A stretch of 47,886 nt of DNA. It comes from Pseudonocardiaceae bacterium. GTDB lineage: Bacteria; Actinomycetota; Actinomycetes; Mycobacteriales; Pseudonocardiaceae. The DNA lies in assembly GCA_009377865.1 (NCBI GenBank), contig WHTH01000029.1:1-47886 (forward strand), written 5' to 3'. A program made the translations under genes and the position numbers. Under the pieces are notes generated by a model, which was given only the letters and a program-made list of their open reading frames with translations, ran no database searches and was not told where the DNA came from. Positions 1 through 8,029 of this stretch are shown here, one piece after another; the first letter of the stretch is position 1, and each line of letters starts with the position of its first letter.

Positions 1-138
1 GCCATCGAGCTCTGGGCCCAGCACTGGAACGACAACCCCAAGCCCTTCATCTGGCACAAAGCCGCCGACGAGATCATCGACAAGGTGCGCAGAGGACGAC
101 AACGACTCCACCAGATCAAAACCGCGACGGACCACTAG
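1..138 (+). mobile_element. IS630-family transposase, 3' end only
   Basis: The reading frame entering from the left edge encodes 45 residues ending in TAG at 136-138. It contains NDNPKPFIWHKAADEII followed by a basic tail, which is the characteristic C-terminus of IS630-family DDE transposases. The rest of the element lies outside the window. The same 138 bases occur, inverted and identical, at the right edge (47748-47886), and the two copies diverge immediately after CTAG. Some IS630-family elements (IS870 type) are known to insert in CTAG and to borrow the target's TAG as the transposase stop codon. The junction here fits that behaviour. Confidence 0.85.
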
Positions 139-148
139 CATCCCCTGG

Positions 149-757
149 ATGGACCGGCCGCGCATCGAGTCACCGATCGAGCTCGAATCGTTTCGGATCC
201 TGCGGTCACGGGTGAACACCGCGGGACTGCAGCCGTGCACCCGCGCCGTCACCGAGCGGGTGATCCACACCAGCGCCGACGTCGAGTACGCCGACGACCT
301 GGTGTGCGACGAGCTTGCACTGCACTCGGGGTGGCATGCGCTGCACAATGGAGCGCCGCTGATCGTCGACGTGCGGATGCTCGCGGCCGGGATCACGTCG
401 CGCGACGCGATCGTCGCCCTCGACGGAGCCCCGGACCGAGACACGACCCCGGCCGATGGTCTCACCCGGTCTGCGGCCGGGGTCCGCGCGGCGGCAGCCG
501 AGCACCCGGATGGTGCCGTGTGGGCCATCGGCAACGCGCCCACGGCGCTGCGCGAGCTGCTGGCGCTCGCCGCGGCCGGGGCGCTGCGTCCGGCGCTGGT
601 CGTGGGGCTGCCGGTCGGATTCGTCGACGCGGCGGATGCGAAGGCCGCGTTGCGAGCTTCCGGCCTGCCCGCGGTCAGCAACCGCAGCGCCAAGGGCGGC
701 ACCGCGGTCGCCGCCGCGGCCGTGAACGCGCTGCTCTACCTGCAGGAGCCGGTGTGA
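149..757 (+). CDS. cobH: Precorrin-8X methylmutase (precorrin isomerase)
   Basis: CobH/CbiC moves the C-11 methyl group of precorrin-8X to C-12 to give hydrogenobyrinic acid in cobalamin synthesis. The 202-residue protein has full family length. It contains PIELESFRILRS near the N-terminus, RVIHTSADVEYADDLV with His40 in the place of the catalytic histidine, and the DVRMLAAGIT segment. The C-terminal VSNRSAKGGTAVAAAAVNALLY matches the family end. The ATG lies only 11 bases after the IS630 stop codon and has no visible Shine-Dalgarno, so the insertion has probably removed the native promoter or upstream cob genes. It overlaps the next gene by 4 bases (GTGA), indicating translational coupling. 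Confidence 0.9.
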   Translation: MDRPRIESPIELESFRILRSRVNTAGLQPCTRAVTERVIHTSADVEYADDLVCDELALHSGWHALHNGAPLIVDVRMLAAGITSRDAIVALDGAPDRDTTPADGLTRSAAGVRAAAAEHPDGAVWAIGNAPTALRELLALAAAGALRPALVVGLPVGFVDAADAKAALRASGLPAVSNRSAKGGTAVAAAAVNALLYLQEPV

Positions 758-1965
758 ACCCGTACCTCGTCGGACTCGATCTCGATGGGCGCCGCGTGGT
801 CGTCGTCGGGGCGGGCACTGTGGCCCAGCGCAGGCTGCCGCGGCTGGTGGCTACCGGCGCGGACGTGCTGCTGATCGCGCCGTCGGCGACCCCGGCCGTC
901 GAGGCCATGGCCACCGCGGGGGAGCTGCGGTGGCAGGCCCGCCCGTACGCGGCCGGCGACCTCGACGGCGCCTGGTACGCAATGGCCTGCACGTCGGAGC
1001 CCGCGGTGAACGCCGCCGTCGCCGCCGAGGCCGAGCAGCAGCGGATCTTCTGCGTGCGGGCCGACGACGCGACCGGCGGCAGCGCCGCCACCGCCGCCAC
1101 CGGGGAGCACGACGGGCTGCTGATCGGCGTGCTGGCGGGGCGGCGTCCCCGGCGCAGCGCCGCGGTGCGCGACGCGATCCTCGACGCGCTGCGGACCGGG
1201 GCCGTCGACGACGCGACCGACGCGGAGGATGCGCCCGCGGTGCCCGGAGTGGCACTGGTAGGAGCCGGCCCCGGTGACCCGGACCTGATCACGGTGCGGG
1301 GACGGCGGCTGCTCGGCCGCGCCGACGTGGTGATCACAGACCGGCTCGTGCCCGGTGAACTGCTCGACGAGCTCGGCTCGCACGTGCAGGTGATCGACGC
1401 CGCGAAGGTCCCCTACGGGCGGGCGATGGCGCAGCAGGACATCAACGCCGCGCTGATCGAGCACGCCAGAGCCGGGCGGTTGGTGGTGCGCCTCAAGGGC
1501 GGCGATCCCTACCTGTTCGGCCGGGGCTTCGAGGAGGTGCTCGCACTGGTCGAGGCCGATGTGCCGGTCACGGTGGTCCCCGGTATCACCAGCGCGGTCG
1601 CGGTGCCCGCGGCTGACGGGATCCCGGTGACGCATCGGGGCGTGGCACATGAGGTGGTGATGGTCTCGGGGCACGTGGCACCCGACGATCCCACGTCGCT
1701 GGTCGACTGGCCCGCCCTCGGGCGGCTGCGCGGCACGCTGGTGCTGCTCATGGGGCTGCAGCGGATCGGCGCCTTCGCCGACGCGCTGATCGCGCACGGC
1801 CGGCCCGCCGAAACCCCGGTCGCGGTGATCACCGACGGGACGACCCGTACCCAGCGGACGCTTCGCTCCACCCTCGACCGGGTCGCCGCCGACGTCGCCG
1901 AGGCTGCCCTCGGTCCGCCGGCGATCGTGGTGATCGGTAGGGTGGTAGCGCTCCGGCAGGTGTGA
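754..1965 (+). CDS. cysG: Siroheme synthase-like fusion: precorrin-2 dehydrogenase / uroporphyrinogen-III C-methyltransferase
   Basis: The product is 403 residues from GTG 754, which overlaps the cobH stop. Residues about 1-150 form a CysG-B type dehydrogenase/ferrochelatase domain with the NAD-binding stretch VVVVGAGTVAQRR. Residues about 165-403 are a SUMT methyltransferase with VGAGPGDPDLITVRG, VVRLKGGDPYLFGRG and VVPGITSAVAVPA. Together these make precorrin-2 from uroporphyrinogen III and oxidise it toward sirohydrochlorin/siroheme, at the branch to cobalamin. The order of domains is that of CysG, but the protein is shorter than the enterobacterial enzyme (about 457), as is usual in actinobacteria. 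The cobA name is sometimes used for such genes. Confidence 0.88.
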   Translation: MNPYLVGLDLDGRRVVVVGAGTVAQRRLPRLVATGADVLLIAPSATPAVEAMATAGELRWQARPYAAGDLDGAWYAMACTSEPAVNAAVAAEAEQQRIFCVRADDATGGSAATAATGEHDGLLIGVLAGRRPRRSAAVRDAILDALRTGAVDDATDAEDAPAVPGVALVGAGPGDPDLITVRGRRLLGRADVVITDRLVPGELLDELGSHVQVIDAAKVPYGRAMAQQDINAALIEHARAGRLVVRLKGGDPYLFGRGFEEVLALVEADVPVTVVPGITSAVAVPAADGIPVTHRGVAHEVVMVSGHVAPDDPTSLVDWPALGRLRGTLVLLMGLQRIGAFADALIAHGRPAETPVAVITDGTTRTQRTLRSTLDRVAADVAEAALGPPAIVVIGRVVALRQV

Positions 1966-1995
1966 ATCCGCCGCAGCGCCCGTCGGGACAGGTCA

Positions 1996-2334
1996 TCAGG
2001 GTACGGCGCTCACCAAGAACATCACGATGAGGACGAAGAACGCGATGATCATGGCCGCGATGACGAGTTGGACGTAGCCGATGACCAACCCGGCGATCGC
2101 GAGCCCATCACCGTCCTCGCCGGAGCGCTGGATCTGATGGCGGGCGACGTGACCGAACACGATTCCCAGCGGGAAGAACAAGAAGGCGAACACCAGTGAC
2201 AGGATCGCCATGGCATTGGTCCTCGGCGGACCGGGGGGCGGATAGCCGTACACAGGCCAGTAGCCCTGCTGGGCATAGGGCTGTGGGACCTGTGGGACCT
2301 GTGGGCCTTGCCAGTCCTGTGGATCCTGCGACAT
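1996..2334 (-). CDS. DUF4190-type small membrane protein
   Basis: This 112-residue protein has a Pro/Gln/Tyr-rich N-terminal third (residues 1-38) and two hydrophobic segments at about 42-62 and 82-108. The segments are linked by GHVARHQIQRSGEDGDGLAIAGLVIGY. The GH-x-A-x-x-QI...GxGLAIAGLVxGY signature is that of DUF4190 proteins, which are common in actinobacteria and have no known function. It sits between the cob and cyd genes and is transcribed toward the cob operon, with only 30 bases between the converging stops. Confidence 0.8.
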   Translation of the reverse strand: MSQDPQDWQGPQVPQVPQPYAQQGYWPVYGYPPPGPPRTNAMAILSLVFAFLFFPLGIVFGHVARHQIQRSGEDGDGLAIAGLVIGYVQLVIAAMIIAFFVLIVMFLVSAVP

Positions 2335-2358
2335 CCGTCATGACTCTACTGGAATGTG

Positions 2359-3342
2359 TCACGGGGCAGACCGCAGCAGGTGGAGCATGAGCGCGTAGCA
2401 GGGGATGACGATCGCCAGGCCGGCCAGCAGCACGCCGAGGATGGGCCCGGCCGTGACCGGGCCGGCGGCGGAGTCGGCCAGCGACACCTCGCCGGGCAGC
2501 ACCCACGGGTGCAGCGCGAGCGCCCAGCCCGCCAGCAGCCCGGCCGGTGCCGCGGCGGTAGCGACCCGCGCGGCGGCATACCGGCGCCGCCACAGCAGCA
2601 GCAGCGCGGCCACCCCGGCCGTCGCGGAGACCGCCACGGCGGGCAGTCCCACCACGCGCAGGTCCTCGGCCAGCGACGGCGGCAGCAGCGGCAGCGCGGC
2701 GAGCGCCAGCGCGCCGGCGATGAGCCCGGCGCCGAGCGCCCGGTGCCGCATGCCGGTCACCAGCGCCTCGTCGCCGATCCGCTGGGCGTCGCGGGCGAGG
2801 AAGACCGCCGCGGTGAAGCCGCAGCACGCCACCGCCAGCACTCCGGCGACTAGCGGCAGCGGCGCGAGGTAGGGCGCCCACAGCCCGGCCGAGCCGTCGG
2901 CGCGCAGCGCGCCGGTGGCCATCGCTCCGGCGGCTGCACCGAACGCGAACGGGGTGAGCAGCGAGGAGATCGCGAACACCCGCCCCCACAGCACGGTGCC
3001 GCGGACCGGGAGGCCGCCGTCCGGCGCGCCGTACTGCCGGAACGCGAACGCTGCCCCGCGCAACACGATGCCCAGCAGTGCCAGCGACACCGGTGCCACC
3101 AGCGCCCGGGACAGCGCGGCGAACGCGCCGGGGAAGCCGGAGAACAGCGTGATGACCACGAAGATCAGCCAGACGTGGTTGGCCTCCCAGACCGGCCCCA
3201 TCGCCTTGGCCAGCAGCTCGCGCTGCCGGGGGTTGCGGGTCAGATCCCACAGCCCTGCCCCGAAGTCGGCACCGCCGAGCACTGCGTAGGCGGTCAGCCC
3301 GGCCAGCACGACCAGTGCCAGGCCCGTGCTGGTAGCCGTCAT
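2359..3342 (-). CDS. cydB: Cytochrome bd ubiquinol/menaquinol oxidase subunit II
   Basis: CydB is the structural partner of CydA in the bd-type quinol oxidase of the cell membrane. The 327-residue product is almost entirely hydrophobic, with 8-9 likely membrane segments. It carries the family N-terminus LTAYAVLGGADFGAGLWDLT and the block MGPVWEANHVWLIFVVITLF. The start is the ATG at 3342, which overlaps the cydA stop by 4 bases (ATGA), so the two are translationally coupled. No cydDC exporter genes follow. Confidence 0.93.
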   Translation of the reverse strand: MTATSTGLALVVLAGLTAYAVLGGADFGAGLWDLTRNPRQRELLAKAMGPVWEANHVWLIFVVITLFSGFPGAFAALSRALVAPVSLALLGIVLRGAAFAFRQYGAPDGGLPVRGTVLWGRVFAISSLLTPFAFGAAAGAMATGALRADGSAGLWAPYLAPLPLVAGVLAVACCGFTAAVFLARDAQRIGDEALVTGMRHRALGAGLIAGALALAALPLLPPSLAEDLRVVGLPAVAVSATAGVAALLLLWRRRYAAARVATAAAPAGLLAGWALALHPWVLPGEVSLADSAAGPVTAGPILGVLLAGLAIVIPCYALMLHLLRSAP

Positions 3343-4688
3343 GCCGGCACCGCCGTCCGGTCTGGCTCCGGATCGGCTGGGGTCGCGCCGGCCGCGATCC
3401 TGCGCAGGATCGCCACCAGCGCGACCGACAGCACCACGTATACGACCGCGGTGACGTAGAGGTAGGTGGTCAGCCCGGTCTGGGTCGTCAGCGCCTCCGG
3501 GGTGCGCATCACCTGGTAGACGATCCACGGCTGGCGGCCGACCTCGGTGACGATCCAGCCGGCGATCAGGGCCACGAACGGGGCCGGTCCGGCGGCGGCC
3601 ATCGCGCGCAGGAACCAGACCCGCTGCGTCGGGTGCACGCCACCCCGGCGGTGCGACCACGTCAGCCACGCCGCCCAGCCGCCCAGCAACACGAGCGCCG
3701 TGCCGATGCCGACCATGAGGTCGAAGGACAGGTGGGTGATCGTCACCGGCGGCCGGTCCGGGGCGGGGATCGCGTCGAGCCCGGTGATGCGGGCGGACGG
3801 GTCGGACCGCAGCAGCAGCGACAGCAGTCTCGGCACCTCGAGCGCGCCGACCATCTCCCCGTCGTGGTACACCCCGCCGAGCGTCAGCGGCGCCCCGTCG
3901 GTGGTGCGGAGTAGGCCCTCCATGGCGGCGAACTTGGCGGGTTGCACGTCGGCGAGCACCCGGGTCGCCCAATCGCCGACGAGCACCTGCAGCGGAGCGA
4001 CGGCCAGCCCGAGCACCGCACCGGACGCGAAGCCGCGCCGGTGGTAGCCGTCACGCTTGGCTGGGTCGCGGAGCATGGCCACCGCGTAGACGGCGGCGAC
4101 CGCGAAGCCGGTGCACATGAAGGCCGCGAGCAGCATGTGCGTCAGCTGGGGTGGCGTGGTGGCGGCGAGGAACGGTCCGAGCGGCTCGGTGGCGACGAGT
4201 TCGCCGTCGGGACCGCGCACCAGCCCCACCGGGCCGTTCATCCAGGCGTTGGCGGTGGTGACGAACAGCGCGGAGGCCACCCCTCCCAGCGCGACCGGGA
4301 TCCCGGTGAGCAGGTGCGCGCGGGGGGACAGCCGATCCCAGCCGTAGAGGTAGAGCGCCAGGAAGATCGCCTCGATGAAGAAGGCGAACGATTCGAGGGT
4401 GAACGACAGCCCGATCGCGTCGCCGAAGCGCTCCATGAAGGTCGGCCACAGCAGCCCGAACTCGATCGACAGCACGGTGCCGGAGACCGCGCCGACGGCG
4501 AAGAGCACCGCGACGGCCTTGGACCACCGCCGGGCCAGCGCGGTCCAGCGTTCGTCGCCGGTGCGCAGTCCGTGCCATTCCGCCCACAGCATCAGCCACG
4601 GCATCCCGACCCCGAGCACGGCGAAGATGATGTGGAAGCTCAGCGACAGCGCCATCTGCTCCCGGGCGGCGGTGAGGTCGTCGATCAC
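3339..4688 (-). CDS. cydA: Cytochrome bd ubiquinol/menaquinol oxidase subunit I
   Basis: CydA binds hemes b558, b595 and d and reduces oxygen with quinol. With the GTG at 4688 as start the protein has 449 residues, and SFH places a histidine at position 19, the number of the high-spin heme ligand in E. coli CydA. Other recognisable parts are FFIEAIFLALYLYGWDRL with the acidic channel residue, TPPQLTHMLLAAFMCTGF with a heme b558 histidine, and GWIVTEVGRQPWIVYQVMRT near the C-terminus. The Q-loop is short, as in most Gram-positive CydA. The gene diverges from blaI and its start is 14 bases from an operator dyad, so BlaI-type control is likely. Confidence 0.93.
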   Translation of the reverse strand: MIDDLTAAREQMALSLSFHIIFAVLGVGMPWLMLWAEWHGLRTGDERWTALARRWSKAVAVLFAVGAVSGTVLSIEFGLLWPTFMERFGDAIGLSFTLESFAFFIEAIFLALYLYGWDRLSPRAHLLTGIPVALGGVASALFVTTANAWMNGPVGLVRGPDGELVATEPLGPFLAATTPPQLTHMLLAAFMCTGFAVAAVYAVAMLRDPAKRDGYHRRGFASGAVLGLAVAPLQVLVGDWATRVLADVQPAKFAAMEGLLRTTDGAPLTLGGVYHDGEMVGALEVPRLLSLLLRSDPSARITGLDAIPAPDRPPVTITHLSFDLMVGIGTALVLLGGWAAWLTWSHRRGGVHPTQRVWFLRAMAAAGPAPFVALIAGWIVTEVGRQPWIVYQVMRTPEALTTQTGLTTYLYVTAVVYVVLSVALVAILRRIAAGATPADPEPDRTAVPA

Positions 4689-4701
4689 GACGCCCAGCCT
4701 A

Positions 4702-4737
4702 CTTCTACACGGCGTAGAAGTTCTACCGTGTGTAGAA
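4702..4737. promoter_or_regulatory. Two BlaI/MecI-type operator dyads between cydA and blaI
   Basis: Two back-to-back inverted repeats are visible. CTTCTAC-N5-GTAGAAG at 4702-4720 is perfect with 7-base arms. TTCTAC-N5-GTAGAA at 4721-4737 is perfect with 6-base arms. Both have the same half-site and spacing and lie 10 bases before the blaI start and 14 bases before the cydA start. BlaI/MecI repressors bind TAC/GTA-containing dyads in their own promoters. The position so close to both starts implies that either transcript is leaderless or starts inside the dyads. Confidence 0.82.
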
Positions 4738-4746
4738 TCACATCCC

Positions 4747-5088
4747 GTGGCGAGAACCGGTGAGCTGGAGCGTGCCGTGCTGGAGGCACTGTGGGCAGCC
4801 GGCGCCTCGCGCACCGCCAAGCAGGTGCAGGACGCGCTCGCCGGCCGGGAGCTCGCCACGACCACGGTGCTCACCGTGCTCGGCCGGCTCGAGCGCAAGG
4901 GCCTGGTCAGCCGCGAGCGGGACGGGCGGGCGCACCGGTATCGCGCCGTCGCCAAACGGGAGGACCACATCGCCGACCTGATGCGTGACGCGCTCGACGG
5001 AGCGCCGGACCGGGGCGCGGTGCTCGCACGCTTCCTCGGCTCCATCCCGCCCGACGAGCGGGACGCGCTGCGCGACCTGTTGCGGTGA
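4747..5088 (+). CDS. blaI: BlaI/MecI/CopY-family transcriptional repressor
   Basis: The 113-residue winged-helix protein contains LEALWAAGASRTAKQVQDAL, TTTVLTVLGRLERKGLVSRE and RDGRAHRYRAV, the standard BlaI/MecI DNA-binding domain, followed by a short dimerisation tail. The family represses target genes until it is cleaved by a membrane metalloprotease. The GTG at 4747 has no Shine-Dalgarno and lies 10 bases after an operator dyad, so a leaderless transcript is plausible. It overlaps the M56 protease gene by 4 bases and diverges from cydAB. No beta-lactamase is present, so oxidase control is the most direct inference. Confidence 0.88.
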   Translation: MARTGELERAVLEALWAAGASRTAKQVQDALAGRELATTTVLTVLGRLERKGLVSRERDGRAHRYRAVAKREDHIADLMRDALDGAPDRGAVLARFLGSIPPDERDALRDLLR

Positions 5089-5978
5089 CCGCATTCGCGC
5101 TGGCCCTGCTCGCCCTCGGTGCGTTGCTCGCCGAACCGGTGAGCCGGGTGCTGGCTGCCGCCAGGTGGCCCGCGCGTGACCCCGTCGGCGCCCTCGTGCT
5201 CTGGCAGGCCGTGGGCCTGGCGGGCGGGCTGGCGCTGCTGGGTGCGGGAGTGGTGGCCGGGCTCGCGCCGCTCGGGGAGTCGCTGCCCGCCGCGCTGGCC
5301 GCGCTGCCGCACGTCGGGCCCCTGAGCGCGGTGCACTGGGGTGTGCTCGCGGTGACCGCGCTGGTCGCGTCGCGGCTGCTCGGTGTGCTGGTGCTGCTCA
5401 CCGTCCGGACGCTGTGGGCGCGGCGCCGCCACCGCGAACTGCTCGACGTGCTCGCTACCCCGTGGCCCGGTACGCGCGGTGCGCGGGTGCTCGATCACCC
5501 GCTTCCGGTGGCCTACTGCCTGCCGGGGCTGCGCCGGTCCCGGCTCGTGGTCAGCGCGGGCGCGCTCGACGCGCTGCCGCCGGCCGAACTCGTCGCGGTG
5601 CTCGTGCACGAGCGGGCACACCTCGCCGAACGCCACGACCTGGTCGTGCTGCCGTTCGTCGCGTGGGGCGCCACCGCGCCGTTCGTCCCGGGCATGGCGC
5701 GGGCGCAGGCCGCCGTCGCCGCGCTGGTGGAGATGCGGGCCGACGACCTCGCCCGCGGCACCACCGGGGACGGGGCGCTCGCCGCCGCGCTGCAGACCGT
5801 GGCTGGAGCTGGACAGGCGTCCGAAGCCGCGCTCACGTCCTTCTCAGCCGCGACCGCCACCCGGCGCGCCCGTGCGCAGCGCGCGCCGGATCCACTGCCG
5901 GCAGTAAAACGACTCGCCGTGCGCGCGGCAGCGCTCGTGCTGGTTGCGGTCCCTACCGCCGTGCTGCTGCTGTCGTGA
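5085..5978 (+). CDS. M56-family membrane metalloprotease (BlaR1/MecR1-like, no sensor domain)
   Basis: The product has 297 residues with membrane segments at about 2-20, 35-62, 80-108 and 275-296, and a zinc-protease motif HERAH at residues 175-179. This is the M56 peptidase core of BlaR1/MecR1, which cleaves the partner repressor, but the extracellular penicillin-binding sensor domain is absent. The GTG start overlaps the blaI stop. The 3' end overlaps the convergent gene at 5953 by 26 bases. The signal that triggers it is unknown; divergence from cydAB suggests a respiratory or envelope cue. Confidence 0.87.
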   Translation: MTAFALALLALGALLAEPVSRVLAAARWPARDPVGALVLWQAVGLAGGLALLGAGVVAGLAPLGESLPAALAALPHVGPLSAVHWGVLAVTALVASRLLGVLVLLTVRTLWARRRHRELLDVLATPWPGTRGARVLDHPLPVAYCLPGLRRSRLVVSAGALDALPPAELVAVLVHERAHLAERHDLVVLPFVAWGATAPFVPGMARAQAAVAALVEMRADDLARGTTGDGALAAALQTVAGAGQASEAALTSFSAATATRRARAQRAPDPLPAVKRLAVRAAALVLVAVPTAVLLLS

Positions 5979-7230
5979 CGGTGATTGCCAGCCAGGGCAG
6001 GAAGCCGTCGAGGAACCGCTCGGTGGCCGGCATGAAGTGGCTGCCGAAATGGCTCAGCGGGTCGAGGGTCGCGACGATCAGCGTGCCCGGAGTGGAGATG
6101 CGGTCGACGTAGAGCAGCGCCTCGCCGGTGGGCAGCTCGACGAGTACCTCGGCGCCGTCGGGCGGGGTGAGCATCGCGTGGTAATGCCAGCTGCAGTCGC
6201 GCAGTTCGACGTGGTCGAACAGCGGATGCCCGGGATTGGGGGTGCGCAGCCCGAGCGAGGCGCCGGGCTCGAGCCACCACCAGTAGTTGGTCGGGCGGTG
6301 CTCCCAGCACACTCCCGGCAGGAACTCCGGAAGCGGCTCACCCCCGGAGAAGGCGATCACGGTGCCGCCGGCGTCGAGCAGCTCCAGCACCCGGCGCGCG
6401 CCGGCCTCCAGCAGCCCGCGGTGCATCCGCTCGGGGATGACCAGGCCGTCGAGCCCGGTGAGGTCGGCGCCGTCGAGCTCGGGAAGGTAGACCGTGCCGC
6501 CGGTGAGGTATCGGGCGTACTTCGGTGTGGTCAGCCACCGGTGGTGCGGAGCCGAGCCGCCGTAGACCGCGGCGAGCCCGCCTGGCCGCAGGTCCGACAG
6601 CGGCGACCCGGGGGCCGGCTGGGGTCGTGGTGTGGCCCCGACCCGCGACTCTGCGCGCACCCAGTCCAGCAACTGGTCGGGGATGCGCTGCGCCGTACTG
6701 CCCGCGCCGCTCGTGTACCGGAGCAGGTCGCAGCTCGCCTGCACCAGGATCGTGCCTCCGGTCGACACCCGGTCGACGTAGGTGGTGGGCTCGCCGCCGG
6801 CCAGCCGGACGAGGACCTCCGCACCCTCGGGGACGGGGTGGTGACCGCGGGCGAAGAACCCGGCGACGCCGCGCCGGAAGGTGAGGTCATCGGCCTCGAC
6901 ACCCGCGAAGACCGGGTGCTCGGCGATCGCCGCGACGCGGTAGCGGCCCAGCGACGGCGGCGACAGCGGCAGGAAGGGGGCGGCGCCGGGCAGCCAGTTC
7001 CGGTGCAGATGCCCGCCGAAGACCACCACGCCACCCGCGTCGAGGTAGTCCCGGATGATCCGGCGGTGCCGCTCGAGGTGCTCCTGGTCGGCCATCGCGG
7101 GCACGATCAGCCCCGCGTAGCGGGAGAGGTCGGTGCCCGCGAGGGCGTAGAGGTCGACCCACTCGGTCCCGTCCGGGCCGATCTCGGGTGAGCGGATGTC
7201 CATGTCGAGGGTGGCGACGGGGGCGGTCAT
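5953..7230 (-). CDS. Protein of unknown function with two repeated GATase-like domains
   Basis: No family is recognised with certainty. The 425-residue soluble protein is an internal duplication. The N-terminal half has YAGLIVPAMADQEHL, DYLDAGGVVVFGGH, EHPVFAGVE and TTYVDRVSTGGTILVQA. The C-terminal half repeats this as LDGLVIPERMH, ELLDAGGTVIAFSGG, GHPLFDHVE and LLYVDRISTPGTLIVATLDP. Such beta-strand/GG patterns resemble class I glutamine amidotransferase-like or ThuA-like folds, but no Cys-His-Glu triad can be assigned. It ends 9 bases before the ABC-transporter operon begins its 3' end, on the same strand, so it is probably the last gene of that iron-controlled operon. Confidence 0.7.
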   Translation of the reverse strand: MTAPVATLDMDIRSPEIGPDGTEWVDLYALAGTDLSRYAGLIVPAMADQEHLERHRRIIRDYLDAGGVVVFGGHLHRNWLPGAAPFLPLSPPSLGRYRVAAIAEHPVFAGVEADDLTFRRGVAGFFARGHHPVPEGAEVLVRLAGGEPTTYVDRVSTGGTILVQASCDLLRYTSGAGSTAQRIPDQLLDWVRAESRVGATPRPQPAPGSPLSDLRPGGLAAVYGGSAPHHRWLTTPKYARYLTGGTVYLPELDGADLTGLDGLVIPERMHRGLLEAGARRVLELLDAGGTVIAFSGGEPLPEFLPGVCWEHRPTNYWWWLEPGASLGLRTPNPGHPLFDHVELRDCSWHYHAMLTPPDGAEVLVELPTGEALLYVDRISTPGTLIVATLDPLSHFGSHFMPATERFLDGFLPWLAITVTTAAARR

Positions 7231-7239
7231 GGCTCCTCC

Positions 7240-8013
7240 TCAGGCAGCGGGGTGATGCAGCCGGCGGGCGGCGTCGATCAGTGCGCGGGTGTACGGGTGC
7301 TCCGGGTGGCTCAGCACCGCGCCGGTCGGTCCGTGTTCGACGACCCGGCCACGGTGCAGTACGACGAGGCGGTCGCAGCAGCGCTGCGCCAGTGCCAGGT
7401 CGTGGGTGATGTGCAGCACGGCGATGCCGCGGCTGGCGCGCAGCTCTTCCATCAGGTCGGCGAGCTCGGCGCGCAGCGAGGCGTCGAGCATCTGAGTGGG
7501 CTCGTCGGCCAGCAACAGCCGCGGTTCGGTGACCAGCGCGCGGGCGAACGCGACGCGCTGGCGCTCACCGCCCGAGAGTTGGTGCGGGTAGCGCGATGAG
7601 TACCGGCCGGGGTCCAGGTGTGCCGCGCGCAACGCGTCGGCCACCCGCCGCTGCCGATCTCCGATGCGGTGGATCACGAGCGGTTCGGCGACGATGCGCC
7701 CGACCGGCATCGACGGCGGCAGCGAGGCGTAGGGGTCCTGGAACACCAGGTGCAGCTGCGCGCGCCGCCGCCGCAGCTGGCCGCGGGACATGCTCGCGAG
7801 GTCCACGCCGTCGAACCGGATGTGACCAGAGTCGGCGCGCACCAGTCCCGCGACGGCGCGGGCGACAGTCGACTTGCCTGCCCCGGAACCGCCGACCAGC
7901 CCGACCAGCTCGCCGGCAGCCACCTCCAGATCGACGTCGACGAGGGCGGGCACCAGCCTGCCGGCGTCCCGGAACGTCACGGCCAGCCCCTGCACCGCCA
8001 GCATTGGTGTCAC
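7240..8013 (-). CDS. Peptide/nickel-type ABC transporter ATP-binding protein (DppF-like)
   Basis: The 257-residue ATPase has Walker A GGSGAGKST, signature LSGGERQR, Walker B LLLADEPT and a switch histidine in HITHDLALA. The C-terminus HPEHPYTRALIDAARRL is typical of OppF/DppF. The GTG at 8013 is preferred because a purine-rich GAGG lies upstream and it follows the previous stop by 17 bases. It powers import together with the ATPase half of the upstream fusion. The gene itself looks intact, unlike the permeases of the same operon. Confidence 0.87.
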   Translation of the reverse strand: MTPMLAVQGLAVTFRDAGRLVPALVDVDLEVAAGELVGLVGGSGAGKSTVARAVAGLVRADSGHIRFDGVDLASMSRGQLRRRRAQLHLVFQDPYASLPPSMPVGRIVAEPLVIHRIGDRQRRVADALRAAHLDPGRYSSRYPHQLSGGERQRVAFARALVTEPRLLLADEPTQMLDASLRAELADLMEELRASRGIAVLHITHDLALAQRCCDRLVVLHRGRVVEHGPTGAVLSHPEHPYTRALIDAARRLHHPAA

Positions 8014-8029
8014 GACCTCGTCACCTCGA

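Noticed and set aside
235-1965. A 576-residue open frame from 235 that includes the CysG-like protein
   Set aside because: The first 170 residues are an out-of-frame reading of cobH; the GTG at 754 overlapping the cobH stop gives the family N-terminus.
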